Shown in pieces: positions 25,030-39,248 of a DNA stretch of 64,000 nucleotides; position 1 is the first letter of the stretch; every line of letters starts with the position of its first letter. The stretch comes from Temnopleurus reevesii. Its lineage: Eukaryota; Echinodermata; Echinoidea; Temnopleuroida; Temnopleuridae. Both the position numbers and the translations under genes were made by a program. The notes under the pieces were generated by a model. That model saw only the letters and a list, made by a program, of their open reading frames with translations, had not been told where the DNA came from and ran no database searches. The stretch spans positions 1 through 64,000 of the forward strand of contig BQKZ01000373.1 in the NCBI GenBank assembly GCA_036244855.1. Reading direction: 5' to 3'.

Positions 25030-26690
25030 CTATCAGAAATTGACTTCTCGAATGTATTTAATTTGTCTAATATTGATGTAATGGGTGTAGCAGTAAAGCT
25101 ATGTATAGTGTGACCAGGGCTTAACCATGAACAGGATAGATCTCCAGAGCGATCAATTTATCTTTAATTAACTCTTCCCAGCAAATTGGTAGAAATGGTG
25201 CCGATTATCTTGTGTTTGAAAGAGCAAATCCCTATTTTGGGAGAATCTACTCTTAGTGATTGAAAATATGTTTTTGATATCGGACATTTCTCTTCTTGTT
25301 TTTTTAAATACCGTTTCGATCTCATATTGGTGCAAAAAATAGGCCTTATCTGTTTATCGCCCTCTTCAGCAAACGGTGTATCCACGACGCTACAGGACAG
25401 GTACTTGTACTTTGACAGTATGGATAATCTTTATATGCATTAAGTCACATGGATACGTTAATACTTTGTTTAGAATTCACTCATTACAACAGCAGAATCG
25501 CTGAAAACATCTCCACTTGTAAACCATAAGAATTTACTTTCAGGTGTTTTAAGAAAACATCTCTCGGGGGTCTTTGCGAGGTGTCATAAGCAAACACATC
25601 TTAGAAAGAGCGCGAAAACTTCAGGACGGTCAAGACAAATTTACTCCTAAAATCAATTAGGGTGAGAAACAGTAACCAAACATCTTTTATTTTCAGCTTA
25701 TAGGGTTACCAGGAAACTGCTCCGCCTCCAAACACTACTGGGATTTCTTCTCAAGTAAAAGGCAAGCATCCTCGTCACTGAAGGGGAAATGCTTTTGTAG
25801 TAAACCTTATTTATCATGGAAACGTATGGTGTAAATAATAAACATTATTTATCTTGATTAGGAGTAAACGAAGGTCTACGCTTCATAACATTTCTCAGGA
25901 TTCTACCATGTACAATCATGGAATTCAATTTCCAATAAGTTGTTTTCATCAATTAATCATCATGGAAACGTAGTTACAAAATAACAAACAACATTTGTGA
26001 TCTATCCACTCAATATAGTTCTGTGAACTGACAAAGGATGATGTGTTTGAGAATTTAAATCTACAATAATCCACTTTGAAATCAAAAGATTTAAATACCA
26101 TATTCGGTCAATGCTTTGTTATTATCAATCAGCTTTTAAGTTGTTTCCATTTCTTAGATTAAGAGTATTTGAAAGCATTATGAAATTATTTTGCCCTAAA
26201 ATAACTTATAGGCACGTTCGTAGGTCAAAATAATAGTAACACGTATTTCCCTCCTACATAATGATAAATATAAACAGCTGTACTTAAATTCTAACCAGTA
26301 AAAGTAATCTTGAAATACATTAGTTACCTCTTACAAGTAAAAGCCAAAATCATCAACATTCTATGCAATGAAATTGGCTCGTTTTGTTCCGAATGCAGTA
26401 CCACTTTCTGCAGTTACAACTGCCATTCAAGTCTTCTTAAATCTGTGGGTTTGCCTGGAGGCCTTGTCGATTAACTGGTATTTAGTCGTTTGCTAATACC
26501 AAGGTATGAGAATGATTGGCAACTAAGTGTCGAAGTGGTTTTAAGATGAATCAAAATGGATGAGCATCATCAGACTTATTGGTCACACTTTAACTCTAAT
26601 CCCATTGGGCGATCACTATAGTCCGTTGAAGAGCCGGGAGGGGGTATAATGTATGTTTCCTCCTCCCTCCCCCTTTCCTTTTACAGGCCC
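25030..26690. other. Intergenic; one weak direct repeat
   Basis: ATCATGGAAACGTA occurs near 25815 and again near 25965, with loosely similar flanks. TTAGGGTGAGA-ACAG at about 25660 also recurs at about 20205. Both may be scraps of dispersed repeats. Confidence 0.45.
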
Positions 26691-26698
26691 TCGAACAC

Positions 26699-26950
26699 AA
26701 ACACACACACACACACGCTCGTACACACCATGCGTGCACCCAGGATTTGATGATGACCAAATTCAAAAAATTGTGCGCCCCATCCAATTCAGGCATGTCA
26801 GGAGGTGACAAGCGAACAAAACAATTAACGCCCTTTTCACCAAAATTTGAGGCCCTCAATTCTGACTCAGGGGCTGCACCCCCAAAGCTCCCCATGATGT
26901 ATGCAACCATATATACACCTACACATGCACGATGATCTATGCACTTACAC

Positions 26951-26985
<35 letters not shown>

Positions 26986-27011
26986 AACAAAACACACACC
27001 CACACACGCGC
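26699..27011. repeat. Two (CA)n arrays flanking unique sequence
   Basis: (CA)n at 26699-26716 and at 26953-26983, the latter continuing interrupted to about 27011. The minus-strand cysteine/valine-rich frame across them is an artefact. Confidence 0.85.
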
Positions 27012-27119
27012 ACACTATTTTCCCGACACTTTTCCATTTCTCTCATTAGGCCTATCCTTTCCCATTCCTTTCCACCCTAACTCTTTCTATCTCTCTCTCT
27101 CCCCGCTCAACACTTCACA

Positions 27120-30100
27120 GTAAAGCTATAACAACTGACTGGTACTTATATTCACATAAATTCCATAAGGCTTCAGTTAACACGATGTATTCACAATACA
27201 CTGGAGGAGCGAAGAAGGTTTGGTGGAGAATCAAATAAAATGACCAGAAAGAAAGAAATAAACTCGAAAGGTACAGGTACGAGACGGGTCGATTTTGAAT
27301 AGTCCCATAGGTGCATTTGTGAGTGGTCAATTGTTGGGTAATCTGGGAGAGAATTTGTTACTTTGAGGTGTTTGTTTTGGAAGGCTTCTTAACAATTGTT
27401 GTGAAGTTAACCTTCAAAAAAGAAGAGAAGGAAAGAGCTTTTCCTCCTCTCATTCTTTTCTTCCCTTCCCTTGATCCTGTTTACTGCTGGCTAGCTTTTC
27501 GACACAAGCAGTTCAGTCCTCTCCTAGCAAGCATGCCGTCAAGGTGTGACTTGGTACGGCTTATGAACTCGAAGTGGGTCATGGACCTCTCTATATTTAG
27601 TTTAATATCCATCCCAAATAATCGATAATGTTCACGCTAATCAGTTTGATGATGGCTTCTTATATAACACTCGAGAACCACGGTATACTGAAAGCGGCGC
27701 GTCGATGTTTTGCCTGTCAGGTCCAAACCGCAATGTCATTTTTCCTCTTATTCTCAGCCCAACATAAAATTCTTGTTTTTTCTCGCTTGATATGGTTCGA
27801 TATTCTTTTTTGTTGCAAAATTTTGATAATTCCATTGTTTAGAATGAGTGATTGAAAGTGGCAAATGTCGATTAATGTGCCAGAAGACGCTGCAGTATCT
27901 CTGAATTGAGTGATCCCTCGAGGCAATCAATTTCTCCGATATTATTCATTTCGAACAATAAATCTTCATTCATCTTACAAATTGGTCGTCTATTTGGGTC
28001 GTTGCAATAAACACCACATAGCAACACACACTTTCAAACGCGTACTGTAAACAGGGTTTTGATTCTTAATCCTAATGAAATTTACTTGTCGCTATGTCGG
28101 GGTCTATTTTGCTTCCTGCTTTGGTACAAGAGCTCCGGTTCTCTTATCAAACGTACATGCAGAAAATAATATGGATTGCTAGGTTACGTTTAAATACTCT
28201 GGAGTGAATGGAGCTATATTTGAAACATGTTTGTTAATCCTATGTTTCATTGTGTAACGGTGTAAATTCATCCATTTATGTGGAATACATTGTGTCCAGG
28301 AGAGTGCATGACTATTTGGCACGATGGGATGTACAGCATACAGACATTTGAAGCTGTATGCTTGGAGATCATCATTAGGTTTCATTGTATAAGTACCAAG
28401 TGGTACCTTTAACGAAATTCAATGCAATGGAAATGAACAGAAGTGTTTATTACTAAGAATAAAGGTTCTTTTTTCGGAATAAAACCTTTTAAGCGGTGTT
28501 ACCAGAGCTTATACTTTTTAGTGCTCAATTACACAAATATCATCCGTTCTTTGGAAGAACTTTGCCATCTCTATAGTCCTCCCTAATCGCTGGAATTTCT
28601 TCGGTGAGTTTGCAGATTTGCAGGCCTACTAAAGATGAAAAGGCAGAGGAAATGGCAGCGACGTTGCATGAAATGGTCCCTCGTTCTAGTTCACTTCATC
28701 CATTATCTACATGCATTTTTGTTTTCTGGTCGTGTTGTATTCTAGAAGAAGACGCTTGTCAGACTTCTTACGAATCCTCCATTTCCTGATTTAAGCGGAG
28801 ACCTGTGACCAGAATAATCAGGAGGTGTAGAGACAAGAAAACAAGAGCACAAAAATAAATACAAATTTGTATGTTTTCGTTTGGGACGACATTATTTAAC
28901 ACAATAAGAGCTATTGGTTTCACGAAGCCATGTAGAGAACACCAATCGGAAACTTGTTTATTCGAACAAGTGATTTAACATCACGCAAATGTTTTTATTT
29001 CCTTTCTTCTTTGATTGTAAGTGACAAGAACTGTAAACAGCTTTTGTGTAGAGGAGAGAAGAACACTTCAACTCATTTATCTGGATTCGAATCCCAGAAG
29101 CAATATGAATGCAAAAATATACCATGCCATCCAATCATTAATTACATCAAAAGAATACAACATTTATAAATCAAATGTAAACTTTAACGGTAAACACATA
29201 GCATACATAGCTCCAAAAAACAGAATGTCCAACGGGGCCATTTATGTACCAAATTCCACATCAAGCTTTTTAGATATTCAAGGAACATAAACCTCGAGAG
29301 ACCTTTTCCTCGATTCATTAATCAATGACAGTGAATGATAAATATCCAACAAGTATTGTAATTCAATGGTAACAATACGTACATTAATTCACTTAAGTAT
29401 TGAGGAATAAAGATCTTCCACCAAGAACTTTCTTTCTAAGTACAGATGTAAGGACGTTGTTTTAAATGAACCTTTAAAAACTGACATACGGGATATTTTT
29501 ATGTTAACAGGAAAAATTGTATACTTCCTTTCAAAAGTTACAGGAACAAAATGTGTGAATAAATTCATAAGGCAATCTCAAATGCAAGTCACTCATGTGT
29601 GTATGTGAAAAGCGAGCGTTTCCGAAACGCTTCCTATTCACAGAATAATTCGAAGAATATATGTAATATAATCTAAATTCTCATTCGATCGCATGAAATT
29701 AAAAAAAAAAAGTCAAACTAGATTAATCGAACATCATTGCACAATAATTTGGATTATAATCTTTTTATTCTCCAATATTGTTTTAAATACATATAACCTA
29801 CTCCAGAAAGAATATAATAAATATGTACTTATCTTATCGTGTAAGATAATCTCCTTACGTACGTTAAGTGGAGTGTAGTTGTACTGATGGTATCTTCGTA
29901 AACTTTTACCACTTTCTACATTAGCAGAAGAATAAGAATACATTCTGGTAATATGTTACTACAATCCTTAGCCAAGGGGTCTGGGAGTAGCGTAAATTGG
30001 ATGCCACTAGTCTTCTTAATGTTGTATCGTTACATGGAATGGGGTGACGTTTTACATTAGTTTTGTTGCTCCCATGATAATTTGATAAGTGATTTAAAAA

Positions 30101-30840
30101 ACTATTCATTCGTTTATTCAATTTATCTCTTCGTGGTACGAAGTATCAACCAATGGCTGTTTTTCACTCAGTCCATGCAATTTAAAAATCCACATGATAC
30201 TTTAAAATCTCACACCAAAGTTTCCAAAATTACAGTATGATGATAATAATAATCTAAATTTATAAAGTGCATAATAGTTTGAAAAACTCTCTATATGCGC
30301 TTTACAAAACATCAATGATTAATAAATATCCTTAAAATATAAGTAATATTAGATTTAATAATATGATTATTATTCTTTCATGAATAAAAAGAAAACCATG
30401 AAGCTATATTATGAACTGCTTTTAAAACATTACATCGATTTACACTTTTTAAGGAAAAAAGATCACGAGGACTTTTTACCATCCTTGTAACTCTCCACTA
30501 TGTCGACATCTTATCCAGATATCACAATAGATTACACTGATGTACATACCTAACGTAGAGATAGAATACAGATAAATGAGTTATCGAGGGTAAAGTGTCA
30601 ATGAAGGCAATGGGATAACATATTAGGGATTAGACCTAGATTATAATGATGTAGGGGAGGGGTAGGAATACAGCGGGGCAACCGGGAATAATACATACCT
30701 TACAAGATTTCACTTTCTTTCCAGTTGCTCGTTTGGATATCACAGGCGCTTAGTAAAAATGGCATTATTGCGGGTTAAAAGTTGGACTCTTTACAAAATG
30801 AACTTTTAGGCGAAGATTTTATGGGAATGTTTTTCTTAAA
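27120..30840. other. Intergenic, no gene seen
   Basis: Several 60-100 codon frames occur on both strands, but none has a recognisable domain or good splice context. A tight hairpin TTATCTTA-TCGTG-TAAGATAA (29829-29849) is the only local structure noted. Confidence 0.5.
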
Positions 30841-30846
30841 TCTAAT

Positions 30847-30934
30847 AACACACATTCTCACACGCACACACACAAATACACACATACCCACCTCTCACAT
30901 AAAAATGTGTGTACACATATACACGCACACACAT
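30847..30934. repeat. Interrupted (CA)n region
   Basis: CA units with an internal ATGTGTGTAC segment that makes part of it self-complementary. Confidence 0.85.
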
Positions 30935-30939
30935 TGAAA

Positions 30940-33770
30940 TTAAACAAATAAAAAAATGCCTCGTGGAGGACCTTATAGTCGGGACTTTTGGACCACTGTC
31001 CATTGAGAATTTCATGGGTGTAAAAAATTAATGGGTGGATCCGGTTAGTCCAGTCCGGTCTGGTCGAGAATTGTCTTTTCCAGACAATTTATGTCAGTTA
31101 CGATATAGAAAAAAATATATTTTTGTCAAAGAATGGTGAATCGGATATCGTTTACAAATGTAGCAATTGATTTTAAAGTGGATGTTAAGATAACACTAAT
31201 TTTTTATATTACACTGTATACATCTAAATCTTTTGACAAAAAAAGGTTGGTGGGAGGTGAAGAAAAAGTAAATACCTTCTCATTCTTGTTATCATTTTTT
31301 TAGCTTGTCAGCCGAGCGGTTGGACGGTCAAGTTGCACCATCCTCTGCTTGTTAAATCCTAGACTTACCCCAGTACAAATCACCAGATCACTATATATCG
31401 CTATCAAATGTATACAGGAGGGAGAGGGACCGAGCAAAAGAGGATATTGAATAGATCATTTGAATGGTATTCATCATTTTATATTCAGATTTCACTCTGC
31501 ATTGTATATCAGTCATAGCGCTGCTTCTAACACCCTTTCAAAGATGCTTCGCGCTTGGAAACGTGAAAATAAACTCAACAAACCATTCATGTTGTTAATA
31601 CTAAATTAGGGAAAGAAAATTTGGTTGTGAAAATGTGTAAGGTTTCGTACTAAATTCTACTCAAAAACTTTGATTTAAAAAGCTGTAAATTCATTTAGGA
31701 GACACCTTGCACATCTCATGAGAATAATAGATGCACATCTACAGGTGCACATCTCTATTTAATAGCTCCTTGAAAAATCAGCTCTCAAATACCTTGCTCA
31801 CAATCACACACGTCATTAAAAGATCAAGAGACGAGTAGATAGCTCAGGCAGAGAAGAAGAGGAAACCAAATAAATTCTCGTAGTCCTATTCTCTCGCGAG
31901 AAAATAAAGAAAGAATCCTGCGATCAGATGTGTTGTTGGTCTCTCTTTATCTGTGACAGCGGTGAGCTATTGGTGTGAGATGCGAGGTAACATTAGTACG
32001 AATCTCTAGCCTTTCATTCGCGGGGCTTCGCCGGGCCGACCCTTCCCTGACAGTCATTCCCCTCCAACAAAAGCCATCATCTAATGTGTAAAAGACGCTT
32101 CACTAAAAAGGGAGTGTTGCAGCAATTTTTGTCACTTTACTTACCAACCAAACATAAGAATATGTAATAATTACTTAATTTTCAAAGATGAAATGTTGAA
32201 GGTCTGGAGACGAAAAACACTAATAGAATAGGATGCAATTTTGCACCCTCAGGCGTGCATCAGCTGCAGCGTGCTATAAAGCAGCATCTTCTAAAGTGGA
32301 AACAACTATCCAACCTAAAGAGTGCTTCTATTGTACCAGCGAATACACCCGGATTTCTAAGAATGAAGAAAGGGCATAAAATATAACTTGCTATATACAA
32401 GGATTCTATGGCGTGAAATATTCCGACTAATATGATACATGTGGCAATGTTCATTTCCAAACAAGGTAATAAATTTAAAAGATTATTTTTTGTTGATTTT
32501 CAGTCACGTCTTTTTCTTCTTGTTTTGAGATTTTAGACTGATTTGGAGGTATTACGACACAGTACTTTATATTTTTTATCTTGAAAAAAAAAATGACAAG
32601 AACCAAAATTTCGGTCAGACTTTACGTGAACATTTGAGTAACATTTGAGTAAATATTTCCCCTTCGAGATACTTTATAAGACTTGGCACTTTGGAAATAC
32701 CCATAGACGAAAAGAGGAAATTTCTTTCATATTTTTCATAGTTCATAGTTTCATAGTTTTCATATTTGTGAAATATTTTAAATTGATCCGTTAGTAAAGC
32801 AACATTTGGTTGTGATGTACTCTCGAACCCTGCATATATAGAAACCATTTAACGCCTACATAATCTCATGTATGAAACTCACCCCCAAACAGTTTATTAA
32901 TGAGATTTCCCTCGAATCCGTTTCGAAACTACGTTGTAGAGTTAGAAACCCCAAGAAAATGAATGATAGTGACAAAATAATTGTTAACGTTGCTATCGGC
33001 TGTACTCTATAACTGAACCGTATATGGTCATATGAAGAAAATTATCACTCTTAATTTTAGACTAAAAACATTGTTCAAGTGATCATACTAGCTTAATAAG
33101 CTCTCGATAGAGTGGCAAACATAGGGTCGTTGACATATGCAGAAATTCACCATAGTATAATGACCCATTACACTCTAAATAAAGTGTTCCCTCAGATATG
33201 TTGGTCGGGATAGAATATTTGCACAATATTGCGGAACATCTACCAATCAAACATACACTGATACATGTTCATAGTTTTTGCACATCTTTTTTAACAGTAT
33301 AAAGCGTGTGCCTATAAATACAAAATGCATATAAATCATAAGACTTCTTTGTGATTATATGTCGCGGGTCTATTCAGGATCTTAAACAGCATAGGCACAG
33401 ATTGATATTGATGTATTTGTTTCTCTACAAAAAAAAAACACGAATCTATCAACCTCATATCAATCATTTACGTTTATGCAATACTTCTTGTCTGATTATA
33501 CTACATATACGCCAGAGGTCATTAATCTTAATAAGAATTCATCAAATGACAAAATGAGGAAATAAATGGAAATCATCTCGAGGTTCAATAGATCCAAGTC
33601 AATTTATTTATCATTTCCTTTCATCCTTTCTACATGTGAGGCACTGTATGAACGGGCATTACATGGTTGCAGAAAATATGCAAGCTTTCAACAAATCCAT
33701 AGGAGTAATATATTTGGGAGTGAGTGATTTCTAAGATAATAATGCTTGAGAAAATTCGCGATGCCATTTT
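30940..33770. other. Intergenic; TCTCGCGAGA palindrome
   Basis: TCTCGCGAGA at 31892-31901 is the palindrome bound by BANP in vertebrate promoters. It precedes a small GC-rich patch (32010-32050). GGGAGTGTTGCAGCAA at about 32110 resembles the left end of the MITE at 58091. Confidence 0.4.
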
Positions 33771-33888
33771 AATCGAGCTGGGAACTTTGATCCTAATGTT
33801 ATTTTTTTTTAATTCTGTATGAAAGTGACATGAAATCGAGCTGGAAACTTTGATCCTAATGTTATTTTTTAAAATTCTGTATGAAAGT
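33771..33888. repeat. Tandem duplication with 63-bp period
   Basis: AATCGAGCTGG-AACTTTGATCC and ATTCTGTATGAAAGT occur at 33771-33826 and again at 33834-33888. The copies differ mainly in the length of an internal T run. Confidence 0.85.
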
Positions 33889-34747
33889 TTAGAACATTCA
33901 ATGTCTCATTGAGTATTGGTTTTTATTTATTACAAACTTCGACTATATCAGTCTGATTTTCTCTCGACATGGGAAATTAGACCATAGCTTTTCGCATATT
34001 CCTTTGATACATAAAGACATTGTCTTGAATACTACACAACTAGTACTACTTTCTACATTAAAGTGGTTAAAAGGTAATTTATTTCGATTGTGATATACGA
34101 CATATTCGATATAAGAATATTGATCTCTGGAATGGATTATTTCTTTAATCAATTTAAATACTATTTAGGTTCTAATGATTTTTAATCCATTAAAATTAGT
34201 TTCTAATTCAAGCTGTTGTTTAAAAAAATAAAGACTTGATCCAAGCTCAGATTAAGAAGTCAATGCAAATTGATTCAAAATCATCAACATTCAATCTAAA
34301 TTGAACCAAAATGTTGATCAAATTATGTTCATTCACAGATTAATACTTTGCAATATTTTATTTCAGTTTTTTCCTCCATTACAATCGAAATATATCACAT
34401 TTTAATCTCTCGAGTTTAGAAAAAGGCGTGTACATCTAAGTTATCTTCATCATTCATTGCAAAGATATGATAGGAACACTACCGATACAGGAAGACATAA
34501 CGCTGTTCCTCGTATGGTGCATTGGACTACACCCTTCTCAAACTTTGTTTTCTAATTCATTGTCGCTGTCACCGGTATAACATAGGAGATATGAAGACAG
34601 AGATACTATTAATCTAAGATAAATCGTATTTCTGTTTATCGTATTTCTGTGAAACACATTTTTGCGACAGACTCACGATTAACACTTGTCTTAATTTTAC
34701 CATAATCTTTTATGTTGCAGGCCTTAGACCAGGACATTCTCGCCAAT

Positions 34748-35486
34748 GTATGCCCGACATATAAAATGTGGCCTAAAATGTCGTCGGACGCTGAACTTTG
34801 TTAGAATTCTATATCGGACAATTTTAGCATATGCATGACGTATTCATAGCGACTTGAACGTATACTTAACGTATTAGTAACTTATTATTAAAATTGTCCA
34901 TCAATTTATTTCAACTTGTTCTAAACGTATCATTAGCGTTCATAATTTATCGGTGTTGTCGCATCTTAACGTTCCAAACAGCGTATGCACGCTTAACATT
35001 TGTAAGGAATAAGTTATTCATACGTTATCAAATCGTTCTAGACAACGTTATGCGTAGGTTGTTCTCGTTATGAATACATTGTAATACGTCCAAAGTTCAG
35101 CATATTCCGACGTTTTGGACAAAATTGCATTCTCCGGCCATACTCTGACTAAAAGACCAATGTTTGATGTAATTCAACGTACGAGAAACGTTTGTGAACG
35201 TTTCTTGACGATTGCGTAAAGTTTCTCATAACTTATGCAGGGCGTGTGAGTAAATATTGGCGTGTGTATTCATTAATGAATTATAAACGCCTTAAAATCC
35301 AAATTTGGTTCGTTAATTTTAGAGTCATACGTAACGCATTCATTGAAAACTGTTCTAATTGCATTATTTCTCTAGACACTCGCCTTATGTGAGGATTTTG
35401 TCAACATACAACGTGTTTCAACGTATGCAAACGTACTCATAACGTATTCGACGTACGCTAACTTATTTGCCAAATGTCGGGTATCC
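34748..35486. repeat. ACGTAT-periodic repeat element with inverted ends
   Basis: Runs of about 11-bp units of the type ACGTATTCATA recur at 34836-34890 and 35420-35470, with scattered units between. The sequence at 34748-34800 (from GTATGCCCGACAT to GCTGAACTTTG) is repeated in inverted, diverged form at 35094-35148. ATGTCGGGTATCC at 35474-35486 is a further inverted copy of the left end. A second dispersed copy lies at 36708-36850. Probably an old non-autonomous transposon with internal minisatellite. Confidence 0.5.
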
Positions 35487-36474
35487 ATCGGCCAAGATAT
35501 TATCGGTGTGACAGTCCCATAAAAAGTACTTACAAAGAAGTAAATGTCAGTTTAATTTCAAGGATTATCAAAATATCATCATTCCTAATTCTTCCTATAT
35601 TTGGTCCACTGACCATGAAATTTAAGATTTACAGGCCTCTGTAAAACAGTCTCTTAAATTTAATCGAAACGTGGTCAGAATCTTCGGACAATGCTCCCCA
35701 TTCCCAGGAAAACCCGAAGGTGTAGCTTCAGTCAAAAATGTACGAGATTAATCCGGAGTTAACACAACTCTTCATCCAGTTGCGCCCTCTGTTATCGGAT
35801 TAACAGTCCATGAACATTGAGAGAGATATCATTCGGATCACAAAGGACTCAACTGGACTAAGAATCGTCTTGAATCGTAGTCGCGCATTTCCAATCGGTG
35901 GCAAAATGCGATCAGCATAATTTGAGTATACGTAACGTTCCCTGTGAGCAGAGAGACGAAGGGAAGACACCAAAATGACGTTGAATGCGTTCTGCTTGAA
36001 CTAGACGTACGGACATGATATCGTTAGCCAAACGAACCTCCTGTGCAGAGGGACCAACAAGCGAATCAAATTTAAGCACATGGCATTCATTGGCTATTAA
36101 TGTGTGACTGGACCATAAACGTCATGTCACTTTAAGACAATTCTGGAATAATTATGTGGTTTCGATTCCTAAAATGTTGGCATTGAGCAAGAATGGGGGT
36201 AAAGTTTACTCCATCCTCCATTTAGTGCTATCATGATTCAACATGGCACACAGGTGTGATGACGTTACTCTAAACAAAACGAATAAACTACCTTCACATA
36301 AAAACAGACATTTTAGTAATCTTCAAGGTATAATTTCTTTGAAAAATAGGTATCAAACATTAACACCATGGGCTCAGAAAGAAAACGCTGCAGTCATTTG
36401 ACATCATTATTCCACTGTCATGAATGTTTTGATTTCGTAAGTTCATGAAGATTCTGATGAATGTATGTGAACAC

Positions 36475-36692
36475 GTCGTGGCGTAGTGGTTTTAACATTA
36501 GTCTTTCAATGAGTGGGTAGCGGTTCGAATGCTATCCACAATATTTAATTCCTTCGGCATAAATTCATCCACATTATACTTCGATCGGTCCACGCGAGGT
36601 AAATAGTTACCGGGCAGGAATATTATCTAAAATACCATGTGTGCTGGTGTAGGCCCCGCGAAGAGGCTTTAGCGACTGTATGGCCGACAACG
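36475..36692 (+). mobile_element. Degenerate copy of the same tRNA-derived SINE
   Basis: It retains GTGGCGTAGTGG (A-box, 36479-36490), CGGTTCGAAT (B-box, about 36521-36530) and body segments GAGGTAAATAGTTACCGGGCA and CTGTATGGCCG, which align in order with the SINE at 40436-40737. It is much more diverged, has lost the TTA tail, and is followed directly by a copy of the ACGTAT-type repeat. Confidence 0.65.
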
Positions 36693-36707
36693 CGTGAAAA
36701 CTTCTGT

Positions 36708-36850
36708 AAACTTTTGTTTTGACTCCGGGGAAATTCTGAGCGTATGCATAGCATATTCATAACAAGTTGAACACATGTATACAGTACAACTAACATATTT
36801 AGAACGATTCAATGACGTATTTCAACGTATGCTTAGCCTATCTCTGCCTG
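36708..36850. repeat. Second copy of the ACGTAT-periodic repeat
   Basis: GCGTATGCATA, GCATATTCATA, ACAAGTTGAAC and later ACGTATTTCA, ACGTATGCTTA reproduce the order of units at 34826-34880. The flank ACTCCGGGGAAATTCTGAG also aligns with the first copy. It abuts the degenerate SINE at 36475-36692. Confidence 0.5.
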
Positions 36851-37029
36851 GCGTTCACAACTATTGATGTTGTCCCATCTCGAAGTTCTTTGGCGAAAGT
36901 GCTGGCAAACGTCGTAATACTGTCCGCATTAGTTACAGGAACATTACGAAATCGCCGAGACACGTTTATAAACGTTACTCGTATATTACTCGAAGGTCGA
37001 AATACATCGAGATAATTTTCTAGTTATTC

Positions 37030-39240
37030 CCCAAAACATATCTATAATGTATAATGTATATTCATAATGTATATTCATAATGTCTGTTTCCATTGTTGGT
37101 CATTATTTGTGAACGTCGGTGACACACTAAACTTTCTATGTTCAAATTATCATCTGTCTTTGATGCGCTATTTTTTTTTTAAAGCATTGGTGTATTTGAA
37201 TTATATCTAACATAGTTGATATGACGTATATATTCATATTTTAAATGACATCTTGACTAAACATGTTGAGGATCATCTTCTGATCCTGTCTTTAATATCT
37301 GTCCATGTTTTTGGAGGTCTTGTCATATAAATCAGAGGTAACAGAACTCATGTATCAGCTAATTGTTTCAATCGTTTGGATAGCATCTTGCACAAACATT
37401 TCAAGGTATACAGGCGAACATTTCCCACCACGACGCGCACATTATACACCGAGTTCAGACGCACAAAGCCATAAAGAAACTGACTTACCGTTCGCACTTG
37501 TTTTTCGACCGAGCAGAAATAAAGTAGAAATTCCGTGCGCAATTCCCCGATATAGCTCACATTATAAGTTAACGTTCACAAGCAATTTTTATCGTAAAGC
37601 TTTATCGTTCTGTTATAGTTCTACGTTTAAGTATAATTTGTATAGCGTTTGAACACGTCGACAGTCATGGCCGACGAGCATTTAAAGCATTCCTCAGAGA
37701 TGACCAAGCCTGATTTAAAGCCAATTCTTAATTGTTTCGACATCCATTAAATCACAGAGACAAGAATGTTTAGAGAAGGAGGATAGCGGAAACATTTCTC
37801 CAGAAAACAACAGGTTTTCTGTCGTCATTCCCATTTCCAAATGCATTAATCTACATAGGAAAAGACATTGGACAGAAAGAAGAAGCCGGGGGATAATTGT
37901 GTCAATTGAGTTCAATAACATTTGAATTTCAAATATAAATACAAAAAAAAAAAAACATTTGAATTTCAACAGGAAATCACTCGGTAATCAAATCACATCT
38001 AAACTTGGTGGGAACACGGTAAATATTTATCTATAAAATCATCATTTGCGATTTTCTTTAAATTGATAAGATATGGCGTCATGAATCCTATACGAGCATT
38101 ATAGCTAAAAAATAACTCATTACATTTACCACGCCACGTAGCTGAATTGGAAGCAGAACATCTATCATTCTACAAAGCCGTAAATGACCATAATTTGCTT
38201 CTGCTTTTGGTGCTATTTTTGTTTCTAATTGTCTACGAAAGCTGACAATTAGCTACAATGAAAATATACATGTATAATTGAAACACCTAATTTTGGCTGC
38301 TATCAAAATCGTATGCTAACTCAGGTAGGAATCACCCCCACCTCTTCATTTTGTTGATATAGGCGCCGTACCACTCCAGTCCTAGGAGAAACGCAATGGC
38401 AGCCCGGTATAGGATTAATTCTAAATAATGTAAGCAGGTACCGTGTTGATTGTCCACTAATTAATTTTGTGTAGATAATGATTGAAAATTGTTACAATTG
38501 CCATCTTTGAATATAACAAGAATTATTCAATTGCAATCTATACATTTAAAAATGATTAGTGTAAAAAAAAACATATAGGTTTCGATATGTTACGTTTCAT
38601 ATATTAGATCACATATACAGCAGATAAACCGCCGAGTATACTTAATCTCTCTTGGGATTTCACCCAATTTCTCCCCACATGATAACCCATTATCTCTCCC
38701 TTTAGCCACCAGTAGGTCTTTATTGAAACTATACTCTAAAGACCTATCTCTATTACCACTTCACCGCAGACGACTATTAGCACCTTTCTCAAAAACATAT
38801 GTCTTCCATTATGGCGCCAATCTTAAAGCAGGCGCCATTACGCAATACTACTTCAGCTTTCGATTCCCTTCATATTAAACAATGCTGTATTCTAAAAGGG
38901 CATAGGTTAAAGATTTATTTCAAATATTTCTTAAAATTTGGGGACTTAAAATTTCCACTCAAACAGTCGACGCAAATGACATAAAAATGTAATTCATTAA
39001 ATGGATGAACATTGCGTCCTCCCACATGATGGTTAGATGATATTTATGATGCACTTTGCAACAATTTGCAGTTTTTAACGATGAATCCCCTCCCTATCAA
39101 TCTGTTTTTATAGCCTGATGACTCACACTGCTGCTCGAATAAATTGCACTAAACGTCTTTATTTCAATAGTTATTTTCCTTTCTTCACGCATTATCCTCT
39201 TCTATTTTGGTCCTATTATTTCCGAATCGAAGGAATACTT
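37030..39240. other. Intergenic, no gene seen
   Basis: ATAATGTATATTC occurs in two tandem units near 37047-37080. A 9-bp-arm hairpin (CTAATTGTC / GACAATTAG) is at about 38224-38252. No protein family was recognised. Confidence 0.5.
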
Positions 39241-39248
39241 GTGCATGT

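Noticed and set aside
29075..29100. GATTCGAATCCC, similar to a Pol III B-box
   Set aside because: No A-box at the required distance upstream.
31303..31400. GTCAGCCGAGCGGTTGGAC, similar to the 5' half of tRNA-Leu/Ser
   Set aside because: No B-box and no acceptor pairing downstream, so neither a tRNA nor a supportable SINE.
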